Translations under genes and position numbers: made by a program | Assembly: GCA_031273835.1 (NCBI GenBank) | Contig: JAISRD010000141.1 | Span: 1-17,649, forward strand | DNA: 17,649 nucleotides | DNA from: Treponema sp. | GTDB lineage: Bacteria; Spirochaetota; Spirochaetia; Treponematales; Breznakiellaceae | Direction of reading: 5' to 3' | The notes under the pieces: generated by a model | What the model was told of the DNA's origin: nothing | Databases searched by the model: none | What the model saw: only the letters and a program-made list of their open reading frames with translations | Part shown: positions 6,835-15,138 of the stretch, one piece after another | How positions within the stretch are numbered: position 1 is the stretch's first letter | How the letters are laid out: every line of letters starts with the position of its first letter

Positions 6835-7605
6835 ATGTCCGGCGAAGTATCACTTGTTTTGGCTTTTGCGGCGGGGCTGCTCTCGTTTTTCTCCCCCTGC
6901 GTTTTCCCCCTGATCCCTTCGTATCTTTTTTTTATCGGCGCGGGGCTTACCCCGGAGGACCCCTCGCCGGGGCGGCTTATACGGCGGACCTTCTTCTTCG
7001 TTTTGGGGTTCAGCGCCGTTTTTATCGTTATGAGCGCCGTTTTTTCCGGCCTGGTTATTTTAAGCGGCGCCCTCCGGTATATCGATATTGCCGCGGGCCT
7101 TATTATCATCATCCTGGGACTCAACATGCTCTTTGATTTTCTCAAGATCCTCAACTATGAAAAGCGGTTCCGTGTTAAGTCCCCTCCCCGGAGCGGCGCG
7201 GGCTCCTTTCTTGCCGGGGCGGCCTTCGGCGCGGGATGGACTCCCTGCGTGGGGCCCGTCCTGGGGAGCGTACTCCTTTTGGCGGGGCAGAGCGGGAAGC
7301 TCCCGGCGGCGGTTCTCTGCCTGGCGGCCTATTCCGCGGGTCTGGGCCTCCCCTTCATGGCCGCCGCGGTTTTTTTTGAGCGCCTTAGCGCCGGGGCGGC
7401 GAAGCTGCGGCGGCGCCTGCCTCTGATCCGGCGTGTCTGCGGCGTGCTGCTTATTCTGACGGGGGTACTCATTCTTTCGGGCCGTTTCCAGGCCCTGAAT
7501 GTATTCCTTCAAAGGGGGCAGTACCATTTTATCGGCTGGGCCCGGGGCCGGGGTTTTCCGGCGTCCCTCATCGCCCGGTGGTTCGGTTTCCTGCAGAGCC
7601 TGTAA
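6835..7605 (+). CDS. ccdA: Cytochrome c biogenesis / thiol electron-transport membrane protein CcdA
   Basis: CcdA-type proteins pass electrons from cytoplasmic thioredoxin across the inner membrane to extracytoplasmic thioredoxins. The 256-residue protein has about six hydrophobic segments. The two redox cysteines are Cys22 in FFSPCVFPLIPSY (first helix) and Cys138 in AGWTPCVGP (fourth helix), the hallmark pair of the DsbD/CcdA family. Its length fits free-standing CcdA rather than the three-domain DsbD. The ATG at 6835 is chosen because the family begins directly with the first membrane helix; the frame is open far upstream, but only as antisense to the LRR gene. The TlpA-like gene 46 bases downstream is the likely partner that receives the electrons. 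Confidence 0.92.
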   Translation: MSGEVSLVLAFAAGLLSFFSPCVFPLIPSYLFFIGAGLTPEDPSPGRLIRRTFFFVLGFSAVFIVMSAVFSGLVILSGALRYIDIAAGLIIIILGLNMLFDFLKILNYEKRFRVKSPPRSGAGSFLAGAAFGAGWTPCVGPVLGSVLLLAGQSGKLPAAVLCLAAYSAGLGLPFMAAAVFFERLSAGAAKLRRRLPLIRRVCGVLLILTGVLILSGRFQALNVFLQRGQYHFIGWARGRGFPASLIARWFGFLQSL

Positions 7606-7651
7606 GCCGGCGCATTGACAAGGGCTTAGGACAGGAAGGAGAATAAATGTC

Positions 7652-8203
<552 letters not shown>

Positions 8204-8244
8204 GGGTTTCCCGCAGGCGGGGCGGATAAGGATTTTCCTGACAT

Positions 8245-8296
8245 TATAAAATTCCTCTTTTCTGGCCGACCGTGCCTTCAGAATATAAAATTCCTC
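8245..8296 (+). repeat. 13-base direct repeat upstream of the sugar operon
   Basis: TATAAAATTCCTC occurs identically at 8245-8257 and 8284-8296, 39 bases apart start to start, and both copies run on into T-rich sequence. It lies about 90-140 bases before the binding-protein ATG, where an operator or activator site could be. The repeat contains TATAAA, so a duplicated promoter-like segment is an alternative. Confidence 0.55.
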
Positions 8297-8317
8297 CTTT
8301 TTGTCAAAAGATTACCG

Positions 8318-8375
8318 TTCCCAAAGTTCCTTTTTTAGGGCATACTGAGAATAATCTATATCTATTTCGGAGGAA
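8318..8375 (+). promoter_or_regulatory. Candidate promoter and ribosome-binding site of the sugar operon
   Basis: A strong Shine-Dalgarno CGGAGGA (8369-8375) sits six bases before the ATG at 8382. For the promoter, TTCCCA (8318-8323) with CATACT (8341-8346) at 17 bases is possible. AATAAT at 8350-8355 is another -10 candidate with a poor -35. The bases between are AT-rich, as expected of a promoter, but I cannot choose between them. Confidence 0.4.
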
Positions 8376-8381
8376 ATAAGA

Positions 8382-9476
8382 ATGAAAAAACTTGTACTTG
8401 TCGTACTGATACTTGCCATGGTGGCGGGTCTCGGCTTTGCCCAGAACTTTATCGGCATTGCCATGCCCGAAACCCATGTTCTGCGCTGGCAGAAAGACGG
8501 CGCTTCCCTTAAGGCGGAGGCGGAAAAGCGCGGCTACCGGGCGGAAACCCAGTACGGTAACGCCGACCAGGCCCAGCAAAACCAGCAGATCCAGAGCTTC
8601 CTTACCCAGGGAGCGAAGGCCCTTATCGTGGGCTGTGTCAATGACGGCGTGCGTTCGGTAATTGCCGAAGCCAAACGCGACCGGGTTGTGGTCGTTGCCT
8701 ATGACCGGATCATCCCCCAGTCCAGGGACTACGACTATTACATCACCTTTAACAACTTTAAGGTCGGCGTACTCCAGGCCCAGAGCATTGAAGCGGGTCT
8801 CGGCCTTAAAACAGCCACCAAGGACGCCCCTAAATACATCACCCTCTTTGCCGGTTCCCCCACCGACGGAAACGCCTTCTTCTTCTATGACGGCGCCATG
8901 AGCGTACTGAACCCCTATATCCAAAAGGGCGTGCTTAAAGTAGTGGGACCCTATCCCAAGACTTCCGCCGACAGGGCAAATTTCCAGAGGATCGCCACGG
9001 AAAACTGGCAGGGCCCCATTGCCAAGACCCGGATGGAAAACCTTCTTAACAACGACGCCCGCAGCGTAACCCTTGACGCGGTGCTTGCTCCCAACGATAC
9101 CCTCGCACGGGCGATTATCGAAGCCCTTAAGGCCGACGCCAAATACCGGAGCAAACTCCCCGTAATCTCAGGTCAGGACGCCGAATTTGCATCGGCCCTT
9201 TCCATAAAGAACGGCGAGCAGTACAGCACGGTCTTCAAAGACACCGCCAAACTTGCCGAAGCGGCCATACTGCTGGCCGACCAGGTTCTTAAAAAACAAA
9301 GGGTCAACATCCCCGGCGCGGTCAAGGCGTCAGGCAGCCTTGCGGCCATCGGCGATACCGGACAGAAAAAGGTGGACACCTATCTGCTCGATCCGATCCT
9401 GGTAACCAGGGATAATATCAGCGTACCTGTAAACGCCGGTTTCTATACGACCGCCGAAGCAGCGCAGTTGAGGTAG
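8382..9476 (+). CDS. chvE: Periplasmic sugar-binding protein of an ABC importer, ChvE/XylF type
   Basis: This protein binds a monosaccharide outside the membrane and delivers it to the GguAB-like transporter encoded next. The 364-residue precursor has a clear signal peptide (MKKLVLVVLILAMVAGLGFA, cut before Gln21). It lacks a lipobox cysteine, so it should be soluble in the periplasm. The rest is a periplasmic-binding-protein type 1 sugar fold: ALIVGCVNDG, then AYDRIIPQSRDYDYY and FNNFKVGVLQAQSI, where ChvE relatives read nearly the same, then VLAPNDTLARAIIEAL and VISGQDAEF. ChvE-type proteins take glucose, galactose, arabinose or xylose; which one applies here cannot be read from the sequence. 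A large stem-loop follows the stop and may protect this part of the mRNA so that the binding protein is made in excess. Confidence 0.9.
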   Translation: MKKLVLVVLILAMVAGLGFAQNFIGIAMPETHVLRWQKDGASLKAEAEKRGYRAETQYGNADQAQQNQQIQSFLTQGAKALIVGCVNDGVRSVIAEAKRDRVVVVAYDRIIPQSRDYDYYITFNNFKVGVLQAQSIEAGLGLKTATKDAPKYITLFAGSPTDGNAFFFYDGAMSVLNPYIQKGVLKVVGPYPKTSADRANFQRIATENWQGPIAKTRMENLLNNDARSVTLDAVLAPNDTLARAIIEALKADAKYRSKLPVISGQDAEFASALSIKNGEQYSTVFKDTAKLAEAAILLADQVLKKQRVNIPGAVKASGSLAAIGDTGQKKVDTYLLDPILVTRDNISVPVNAGFYTTAEAAQLR

Positions 9477-9492
9477 CGGTTTTTAGGAGTAA

Positions 9493-9573
9493 GGAAACAG
9501 GAGCATAGTCTTGTTTGTACAGGGGGCTTTTTCAAAGTTCGTTTTGAAAAGCCCCTGTGCTTTTTCTGTTTCC
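9493..9573 (+). terminator. Nested intercistronic stem-loop between binding-protein and ATPase genes
   Basis: An inner hairpin at 9520-9557 pairs CAGGGGGCTTTTTCAAA with TTTTGAAAAGCCCCTG, near-perfect with two single-base bulges. A five-base T run (9561-9565) follows. An outer stem pairs GGAAACAG (9493-9500) with CTGTTTCC (9566-9573). As the next gene continues the same transporter, this is more likely a partial terminator or RNA-stabilising structure than an operon end. Such structures after binding-protein genes are known to raise their mRNA above that of the membrane components. Confidence 0.75.
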
Positions 9574-9618
9574 TCCCATTCCAGTCTGCTATTCATGATA
9601 GAAAGAAAGGGCCGGTAA

Positions 9619-11178
9619 ATGAGCGACTATATACTAGAAATTGAGAATTTAACCAAGGATTTTCCCGGCGTAAGAGCCCTGGATAATGTCAACCTGAAAA
9701 TAAAAAAGGGGGAGATCCATTCCCTCTGCGGTGAAAACGGAGCGGGTAAATCCACCCTGATGAGCGTGATAAGCGGCGTGTATCCCAAGGGAGATTACGA
9801 GGGTAAGGTTTTTTACAAGGGTAAAGAAACCGCTTACCGCAGCATCAAGGACAGCGAGAAGGAAGGGCTTGCCATCATTCATCAGGAATTGGCATTGAGT
9901 CCGTACCTGTCGATATACGAAAATATTTTTCTGGGGCACATGAAAACCATGCCCTCCGGAGAGAGGGCTCCCGCCGCCGCCTACCGGTTTGGCGTTATTA
10001 ACTGGGATTATTATGTAAAGGAATCGAAAAAATACCTGGACAGGGTCGGTTTGAAAGAAAGCCCCCACACGACGGTCAGCAAGCTGGGGGTCGGGAAACA
10101 GCAGCTTGTGGAGATCGCCCGGGCCCTTTCCAAGGAAGTCGATCTGCTTATTCTTGATGAGCCTACCTCCTCGTTGAACGACGAGGAAAGCGATCATCTG
10201 CTGGGGCTGATCCGTGAGTTCAAACAGCAGGGCATTACCGCGATCATGATTTCCCACAAGCTTAACGAGGTCCTCAAGGTGGCCGATTCGGTAACGGTAC
10301 TCAGGGACGGCAAGTCGATTTCTTCCTACGATGTAAAAGCGGATAAGCTAACCGAGGGGATGATCATAAAAGACATGGTGGGCCGGGACCTTACCCACCG
10401 CTTCCCCGAACGGAAATCGTCCCCCGGCGAAACAATAATGGAAGTAAAGAACTGGTCGGTGTATCATCCCGATTATCATACCATTAAGGTGGTGGACAAC
10501 GTTTCCTTCTACCTCAAAAAGGGGGAAATTCTCGCGTTCTGCGGCCCCATGGGGGCGGGCCGTACGGAACTGATGATGAGCCTCTTCGGTAAATCCTACG
10601 GGCACCGCAGCGAAGGGGAGCTCTTTATCAGGGGGAAGAAGGTTAACCTTGGTTCAAGCAGGGCCGCCATGGAAGCGGGGCTGGGGTACATATCCGAAGA
10701 CCGCAAGAGCCTGGGGCTGATCCTTATCCAGGATATCAAGACCAATATTTCCAATTCAAGCCTGGAAAAAATTTCCAAATTCGGCGTTGTCAACAACCGG
10801 CAGGAAATACTGGCGGCGGAAAAGTACCGGAAGGATCTAAACATCAGGACCCCCTCGGTTAACCAGCTTGCCCGTAACCTTTCCGGGGGCAATCAGCAGA
10901 AGGTGGTGGTCAGCCGTACCCTGGCGGTGAATCCGGATATCTTTATCGTTGACGAGCCCACCAGGGGCATTGATGTGGGGGCCAAGGCCGAGATCTACGA
11001 CATTCTCAACGACCTTGTGGCAAACGGCAAGAGCGTTATCATGGTAAGTTCCGAACTTCCCGAAGCGCTCGGCATGGCGGACAGGATCTATGTGATGAAC
11101 GAAGGGAAGATAAAGGGAATGCTGACCCATGAAGAGGCAACCCAGGAAAAAATTATGCACCTTGCATTGGTTGGTTAA
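9619..11178 (+). CDS. gguA: Sugar ABC transporter ATPase with two nucleotide-binding domains, GguA/XylG type
   Basis: The protein hydrolyses ATP at the inner membrane to drive uptake of the sugar captured by the ChvE-like protein. In its 519 residues two ABC domains are fused. Domain 1 has Walker A GENGAGKST (38-46) and Walker B LLILDEPTSS (Asp180, Glu181). Domain 2 has a Walker A-like GPMGAGRT (309-316), with Arg for Lys as is usual in this subfamily, signature LSGGNQQ (421-427) and Walker B with Asp445-Glu446. The domain 1 signature reads LGVGKQQ (156-162) rather than the LSVGQQQ typical of relatives, so the signature serine is missing. The start at 9619 has only a weak purine stretch (AAAGGG) upstream. 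The permease gene follows 17 bases after the stop. Confidence 0.94.
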   Translation: MSDYILEIENLTKDFPGVRALDNVNLKIKKGEIHSLCGENGAGKSTLMSVISGVYPKGDYEGKVFYKGKETAYRSIKDSEKEGLAIIHQELALSPYLSIYENIFLGHMKTMPSGERAPAAAYRFGVINWDYYVKESKKYLDRVGLKESPHTTVSKLGVGKQQLVEIARALSKEVDLLILDEPTSSLNDEESDHLLGLIREFKQQGITAIMISHKLNEVLKVADSVTVLRDGKSISSYDVKADKLTEGMIIKDMVGRDLTHRFPERKSSPGETIMEVKNWSVYHPDYHTIKVVDNVSFYLKKGEILAFCGPMGAGRTELMMSLFGKSYGHRSEGELFIRGKKVNLGSSRAAMEAGLGYISEDRKSLGLILIQDIKTNISNSSLEKISKFGVVNNRQEILAAEKYRKDLNIRTPSVNQLARNLSGGNQQKVVVSRTLAVNPDIFIVDEPTRGIDVGAKAEIYDILNDLVANGKSVIMVSSELPEALGMADRIYVMNEGKIKGMLTHEEATQEKIMHLALVG

Positions 11179-11195
11179 GGACAAAAGGAGAGTAT

Positions 11196-12416
11196 ATGAG
11201 CGACAGCGCTATGCACACGACGGACATCAAAACAATGATCAGGAACAATATCAGAAACTATTCGATGTTCATCATTCTGGTTCTGATTATGGTTGTATTC
11301 GGAGTTCTCTGCGGCATACAGAATCCCAACAATTTCTGGATCAATTTTAAGGCCCGGAATTTTGCCAATATCTTTTTCCAGTACAGCTATGTGTTGATAC
11401 TGGCCGCCGGCATGGTTCAGGTGATCATCATACTGGGCATTGATCTTTCCGTAGGTTCCGTCTGCGCCCTTGTGGGGGCCTTAAGCGCGATGATCTACAA
11501 TACCGGCATCGGAATGCCCCTTACCCTGCTTGTCTCCCTTATTATGGGGCTTGTCATAGGGGCCTTTCAAGGCTGGTTTGTGGCCTACGCCAACATACCG
11601 GCCTTTATCGTTACCCTGGCGGGGATGATGCTCTTCCGGGGGCTTACTTATATTGTTACCGATGTTACGCCGGTAACCCTTATGGATGACGGCTATTCCT
11701 ATCTTTCCACCGGAACGGTTGATGAGGTTTTGGGCCTGGAACCGGTCTTTTTGGATCACTTTCCAATTCCTTTTATACTGGCGCTCATTCTGCTGGCTTT
11801 CTTTTTTGTGTCGGAAATAATGGGCCGCAATGCCAAGATAAAGAACGGTTTTGAGATTGACCCCGGGCCGGCCTTTGTGTTGAAACTGGTTTTAATCAGC
11901 GCCCTGGTACTTTATTTGGCGGAGCGCTTCGCCTATTACCGGGGTCTGCCCATAGTGGTGGTGGTGCTGGGTATAACGATTTTTATTTTCCATTTTATCA
12001 TGAAAAATACCGTCCTGGGCCGTTATATCTACGCGGTGGGCGGCAACGCGCGTTCGGCAAAACTTTCCGGCATTAACTCGGAACTGGTTACCTTTGTGGT
12101 CTTCTGTATTATGGGGATCCTTACCGGCCTCGCGGCGGTGGTCTCCACGGGTTACATGAACAGCGCCCTTCCCCAGGCGGGCCAGCAGTTTGAAATGGAC
12201 GCCATCGCGGCCTGCTATATAGGCGGTGTTTCCGCCTCGGGGGGCATCGGCACCGTCGTCGGGGTCATCGTCGGCGGCCTGGTGATGAGTTCCATTAACA
12301 ACGGCATGTCCCTGATGAACCTGGGAACCCACTATCAGTATGTGGTCAAAGCCCTGATCCTGCTTTCGGCGGTATTCTACGATGTATATACCCGCCGCAA
12401 AGCCGGCTTGGGTTGA
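11196..12416 (+). CDS. gguB: Sugar ABC transporter permease, GguB/XylH type
   Basis: This is the membrane channel of the importer, of the BPD_transp_2 family, probably working as a homodimer with the ATPase encoded upstream. The 406-residue protein is highly hydrophobic with roughly ten membrane segments. Family motifs are IILGIDLSVGSV near residue 75-86, IPAFIVTLAGMMLFRGL near 132-148, and GNARSAKLSGIN in the loop that contacts the ATPase. The long variant, with a loop around MGRNAKIKNGFEI before a further pair of helices, matches GguB/XylH rather than the shorter RbsC. AAGGAG at 11185-11190 is five bases before the ATG. The operon ends at a strong terminator 35 bases after the stop. Confidence 0.93.
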   Translation: MSDSAMHTTDIKTMIRNNIRNYSMFIILVLIMVVFGVLCGIQNPNNFWINFKARNFANIFFQYSYVLILAAGMVQVIIILGIDLSVGSVCALVGALSAMIYNTGIGMPLTLLVSLIMGLVIGAFQGWFVAYANIPAFIVTLAGMMLFRGLTYIVTDVTPVTLMDDGYSYLSTGTVDEVLGLEPVFLDHFPIPFILALILLAFFFVSEIMGRNAKIKNGFEIDPGPAFVLKLVLISALVLYLAERFAYYRGLPIVVVVLGITIFIFHFIMKNTVLGRYIYAVGGNARSAKLSGINSELVTFVVFCIMGILTGLAAVVSTGYMNSALPQAGQQFEMDAIAACYIGGVSASGGIGTVVGVIVGGLVMSSINNGMSLMNLGTHYQYVVKALILLSAVFYDVYTRRKAGLG

Positions 12417-12451
12417 TTGATTGAGCGGCCGGGTCCCGGCCCTGTATAGAT

Positions 12452-12481
12452 AAAGCCCCGGTGTCCGCCGGGGCTTTTTTT
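12452..12481 (+). terminator. Rho-independent terminator of the sugar operon
   Basis: GCCCCGG (12455-12461) pairs with CCGGGGC (12468-12474) across a six-base loop, flanked by AAA/TTT and followed by seven T (12475-12481). A second perfect inverted repeat GGCCGGG-T-CCCGGCC (12427-12441) lies just upstream. On the minus strand the same hairpin has only a short T tail, so it may also partly stop the convergent mscS-like transcript. Confidence 0.9.
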
Positions 12482-12508
12482 CGCAGTGGGCCCCGCGGAC
12501 AAGATCCC

Positions 12509-13735
12509 CTAACGGCCGGACAAAACCTGGGCCTGCGCCGCCGGCGGCAGGTTGATGCGGAAATGGGCGGCGGTCATGTCAAGGCCGGCTTCGCGGAATT
12601 CATTCTGGATATTCTTAAACAGCTCGGAATAAATGGCCGGCACATAATCAATTTCCTTGGTGTACACATTGATCTGGTAGCGGGCGTAAAAATCCTCAAG
12701 CCCCGTCTGGAGTACAAAGGGCTCGGGGTCCTGCAAAACGCGGTCTGTTTTTCCGGCCGCCCGGAGGAGGATCTCGTGGACGGTCTGCCAGGGCGTACCG
12801 TACCCAAAGGTTATTTCCGCATAGAGTATGAGCCCCTCTTTTTTGCCTGAACCGTAGACGTCAAAGTTGGTGATGCTTGAGTTAAGGACCATCATATTGG
12901 GAAAGGTAACATACTCGTTTTTGTGGGTCCTGATCCTGGTGTTAAACGGGGACTTTTCCTCCACAAAACCCGTAACGTTCTGTATCGTTATGCGGTCGCC
13001 TATCCTGAAGGGCCGCATATAGGTAAGCACGATGCCCGCCACCAGGTTTCCAATGGCGGAAGTGGACCCCAGGGAAACGATGATACCCACAAAAACCGAG
13101 ACTCCCTGGAAGCTGCTGGAATCGGCGCCGGGCAGATACGGATACACCACCGCGACGGTGAAGGCGTAGATCAAAAACCGCAGTATGTTATAAGTCGGCT
13201 GGGCCCAGTCGGGGTAGAACCCGTTAAGGACCAGTTTCCTCTTTTCAATCTGGCCGGCCAGGAAGCGCAGGACCCGGACTATATATTTTGCGATGATGAC
13301 AAAGATAATGATGGTTATCAAATTCGGTATATAGCTGATAAAGTCAAAAAATATCGTTTTAAGGGGGGTAAGGATATACCCGAAGAACACCGCCGCCAAA
13401 TTCTGGGTAAGGACAAAAAGACTGAACACCAGGGGTATGCTGATGGAAAGCTGCAAAAGTATGAAGGCGTACATCAGTATCTTGAGCACCACATAGACGG
13501 CGTTGAGCACCCGCTCGCTTTCCAGAAGCTTCAGTTTTTTGATGGTAAACAGACGGACCTGCTTTTGTCCGAAGGAGGTGATTTTTTTCTTGATCAGCCT
13601 GAACAGTACGGGGGTCAGGGCCAGAAGAACCACCTGGATAACGATAAAAACCGCCGCGATGCAGAGCCGTACGGAAAGGCTGAATTTTGAAGCGTCCCCC
13701 GCGATCATCCCGGCAAGCTGTTTCCACAATCCCAT
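12509..13735 (-). CDS. MscS-family mechanosensitive ion channel
   Basis: The channel opens under membrane tension and releases solutes on osmotic downshift. The 408-residue inner-membrane protein has about five hydrophobic segments (roughly 22-46, 76-107, 138-160, 182-203, 209-240), more than the three of E. coli MscS. The last continues into the pore-lining motif GSTSAIGNLVAGIVLTYMRP and RIGDRI, followed by the cytoplasmic beta domain (TFPNMMVLNSSITNF) and an alpha/beta vestibule. The ATG at 13735 is chosen over the in-frame TTG at 13753 because the latter lies inside the predicted promoter, between the -35 and -10 boxes. The gene stands between convergent and co-directional neighbours and appears to have its own promoter. 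Confidence 0.92.
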   Translation of the reverse strand: MGLWKQLAGMIAGDASKFSLSVRLCIAAVFIVIQVVLLALTPVLFRLIKKKITSFGQKQVRLFTIKKLKLLESERVLNAVYVVLKILMYAFILLQLSISIPLVFSLFVLTQNLAAVFFGYILTPLKTIFFDFISYIPNLITIIIFVIIAKYIVRVLRFLAGQIEKRKLVLNGFYPDWAQPTYNILRFLIYAFTVAVVYPYLPGADSSSFQGVSVFVGIIVSLGSTSAIGNLVAGIVLTYMRPFRIGDRITIQNVTGFVEEKSPFNTRIRTHKNEYVTFPNMMVLNSSITNFDVYGSGKKEGLILYAEITFGYGTPWQTVHEILLRAAGKTDRVLQDPEPFVLQTGLEDFYARYQINVYTKEIDYVPAIYSELFKNIQNEFREAGLDMTAAHFRINLPPAAQAQVLSGR

Positions 13736-13741
13736 GGGCCC

Positions 13742-13769
13742 ATAATATCCCAAAACGGAAAATTGTCAA
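13742..13769 (-). promoter_or_regulatory. Strong sigma70-type promoter of the mscS-like gene, predicted leaderless
   Basis: On the minus strand a perfect -35 TTGACA (13769-13764) is followed after 16 bases by TATTAT (13747-13742). The A of the ATG (13735) is the seventh base after the hexamer, the usual +1 position. No Shine-Dalgarno is visible between -10 and ATG (GGGCCC only), so the mRNA should begin at or next to its start codon. Confidence 0.75.
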
Positions 13770-13805
13770 ACCGTTTTTTGCCTGGAATTTGTTTTGAGGC
13801 GTTAC

Positions 13806-13829
13806 GACCGCCCTCCCGGACAGGCGGCC
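13806..13829 (-). terminator. Possible hairpin after thrC
   Basis: Immediately after the thrC stop, on the minus strand, GGCCGCC (13829-13823) pairs with GGCGGTC (13812-13806) as seven pairs including one G-T. No T run follows, so termination would be weak or factor-dependent. Read-through into the mscS-like gene is possible. Confidence 0.35.
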
Positions 13830-13830
13830 T

Positions 13831-15132
13831 TCAGCAGCCCGCTATGGCGCTTTCAAGGCTCTCCAGATCCGGCTGAATCACCGCGATGGGGTCCGCTTTT
13901 TTAGTCAGGACGGCGAGTTTTTCAGGAAGCCTGATGACCTGTCCCGTGGCGTTGAGTACCTCCGCGGCGTATTTTGCCGGATGGCCCGTACCGTGGATTA
14001 CAATATGCCCGCTAAAGTTACGGTCCGCCGCAAGGGACTCGGCGGCGGCAAAGGCCACCGCTCCGTGGGGGTCGAGGAGGACCCCGTATTTTTCCCAGGC
14101 GCTCTGCATGGCCCTGGTGGTTTCCGCGTCGTCCACCGATTTGGGATACACCATGTGCTTCATCACCGCCGGGGCGTTCTGATAGAACGACAGGAGCCGC
14201 GCATAGTTGGAAGGACGGGCCACGTCCAGGGCGGGGGAGATGGTGCTTACCAGGGGCTTGGGAATGAATGCCCCGCCCCTGATAAAATCACCGAAGGCGT
14301 TATTTTCGTTCATGGCGGCGATAAAACCGTTTACGGGCATGCCGAATTTCCACGCATAGAGCCCGGCGATAAGGTTGCCGAAATTTCCCGAGGGTACGCT
14401 GAACACCAAATCCCCGGAAAGCCGTTTTTTCAGCTTGATAAAACTGTAAAGAAAATAGAAGGCCTGGGGCAGGAGCCTGCCGGGATTAACCGCGTTGGCG
14501 CTGGTAATATGGTAACGTTCCGCGAAGGCCCCGTCGGTGATAATTTCGCCCACCAGACGCTGGCAGTCGTCCAGGGTGCCCTTTACCTGAATCGGTATAA
14601 CGTTGCCCCCCGCCGGAACGTAATCCGCCCTGTCAAGGCCGTGTATGGGCCCCCGGGGATACAGCAGCACCGTGGTTATATTACTCCGCTTAAAGGCCTT
14701 GGCTATGCTTATCCCCGTATCCCCCCTGACTGCGGAAACAACCATGGCCCCCTGGGCCTCCCCGCGGAGCAGTTCTTCCAGAAGGGCCGCCAGAAAGTTA
14801 ATCCCAAAGTCCTTAAAGGTTCCGGTGGGCCCGTTGTACAGCTTAAGCAGGGAAAAACCTTCGTCCAGCGGCGTCAGCTCCGGCTCAAAATCGAAGGCGC
14901 TTTCCGCGATCCGGGCCGCCGAATGGGGGTTAAGTTCCCCCTCAAAGAACAGGGGAATCACGGCGGCGGCCAGCTCGGGAAAGGAGGTTTCTTCCCCCAT
15001 GTGAAGAAAAAAGGATCTTAAATCCGGCGCCTGTATGGGAACATAGAGTTCCCCTTCTCCGGGCAGGCAGCGGAGTACCGCCTCCTTAAAAGAAACCTTG
15101 GGATTTCTGGATACCGTTGAACAAAAATACAT
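13831..15132 (-). CDS. thrC: Threonine synthase (PLP-dependent)
   Basis: The enzyme converts O-phosphohomoserine to threonine and phosphate, the last step of threonine synthesis, in the cytoplasm. The 433-residue protein has the N-terminal domain (NPKVSFKEAVLRCLPGEGELYVP), the PLP-lysine motif NGPTGTFKDFG with Lys107, and the phosphate-cradle motif PSGNFGNLIAG. Size and motifs fit the short E. coli-type ThrC. The ATG at 15132 is chosen because homologues begin close to the VSF segment. The in-frame TTG at 15171 precedes the likely -10 box and would add 13 unrelated residues. No Shine-Dalgarno is seen. It is divergent from the pyrophosphatase gene with 107 bases between the start codons. No homoserine kinase or dehydrogenase gene is adjacent. 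Confidence 0.95.
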   Translation of the reverse strand: MYFCSTVSRNPKVSFKEAVLRCLPGEGELYVPIQAPDLRSFFLHMGEETSFPELAAAVIPLFFEGELNPHSAARIAESAFDFEPELTPLDEGFSLLKLYNGPTGTFKDFGINFLAALLEELLRGEAQGAMVVSAVRGDTGISIAKAFKRSNITTVLLYPRGPIHGLDRADYVPAGGNVIPIQVKGTLDDCQRLVGEIITDGAFAERYHITSANAVNPGRLLPQAFYFLYSFIKLKKRLSGDLVFSVPSGNFGNLIAGLYAWKFGMPVNGFIAAMNENNAFGDFIRGGAFIPKPLVSTISPALDVARPSNYARLLSFYQNAPAVMKHMVYPKSVDDAETTRAMQSAWEKYGVLLDPHGAVAFAAAESLAADRNFSGHIVIHGTGHPAKYAAEVLNATGQVIRLPEKLAVLTKKADPIAVIQPDLESLESAIAGC

Positions 15133-15138
15133 AATCAA

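Noticed and set aside
7615..7643. Perfect TTGACA upstream of the TlpA-like gene
   Set aside because: At 16-18 bases downstream there is no -10-like hexamer (the region is GGAAGGAGAA), so it is probably chance; the gene more likely reads from the ccdA promoter.
12427..12441. GGCCGGG-T-CCCGGCC as a separate terminator or operator
   Set aside because: It has a one-base centre that cannot form a normal loop and no T run. It is noted with the real terminator just downstream.
12923..13690. Plus-strand open frame of 255 codons opposite the mscS-like gene
   Set aside because: It is antisense to membrane-channel sequence, is very rich in charged residues as expected from complementing hydrophobic codons, and has no ribosome-binding site or domain.
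13981..15021. Plus-strand open frame of 346 codons opposite thrC
   Set aside because: It lies entirely antisense to well-conserved threonine synthase, and its product resembles no family and has shadow-frame composition.
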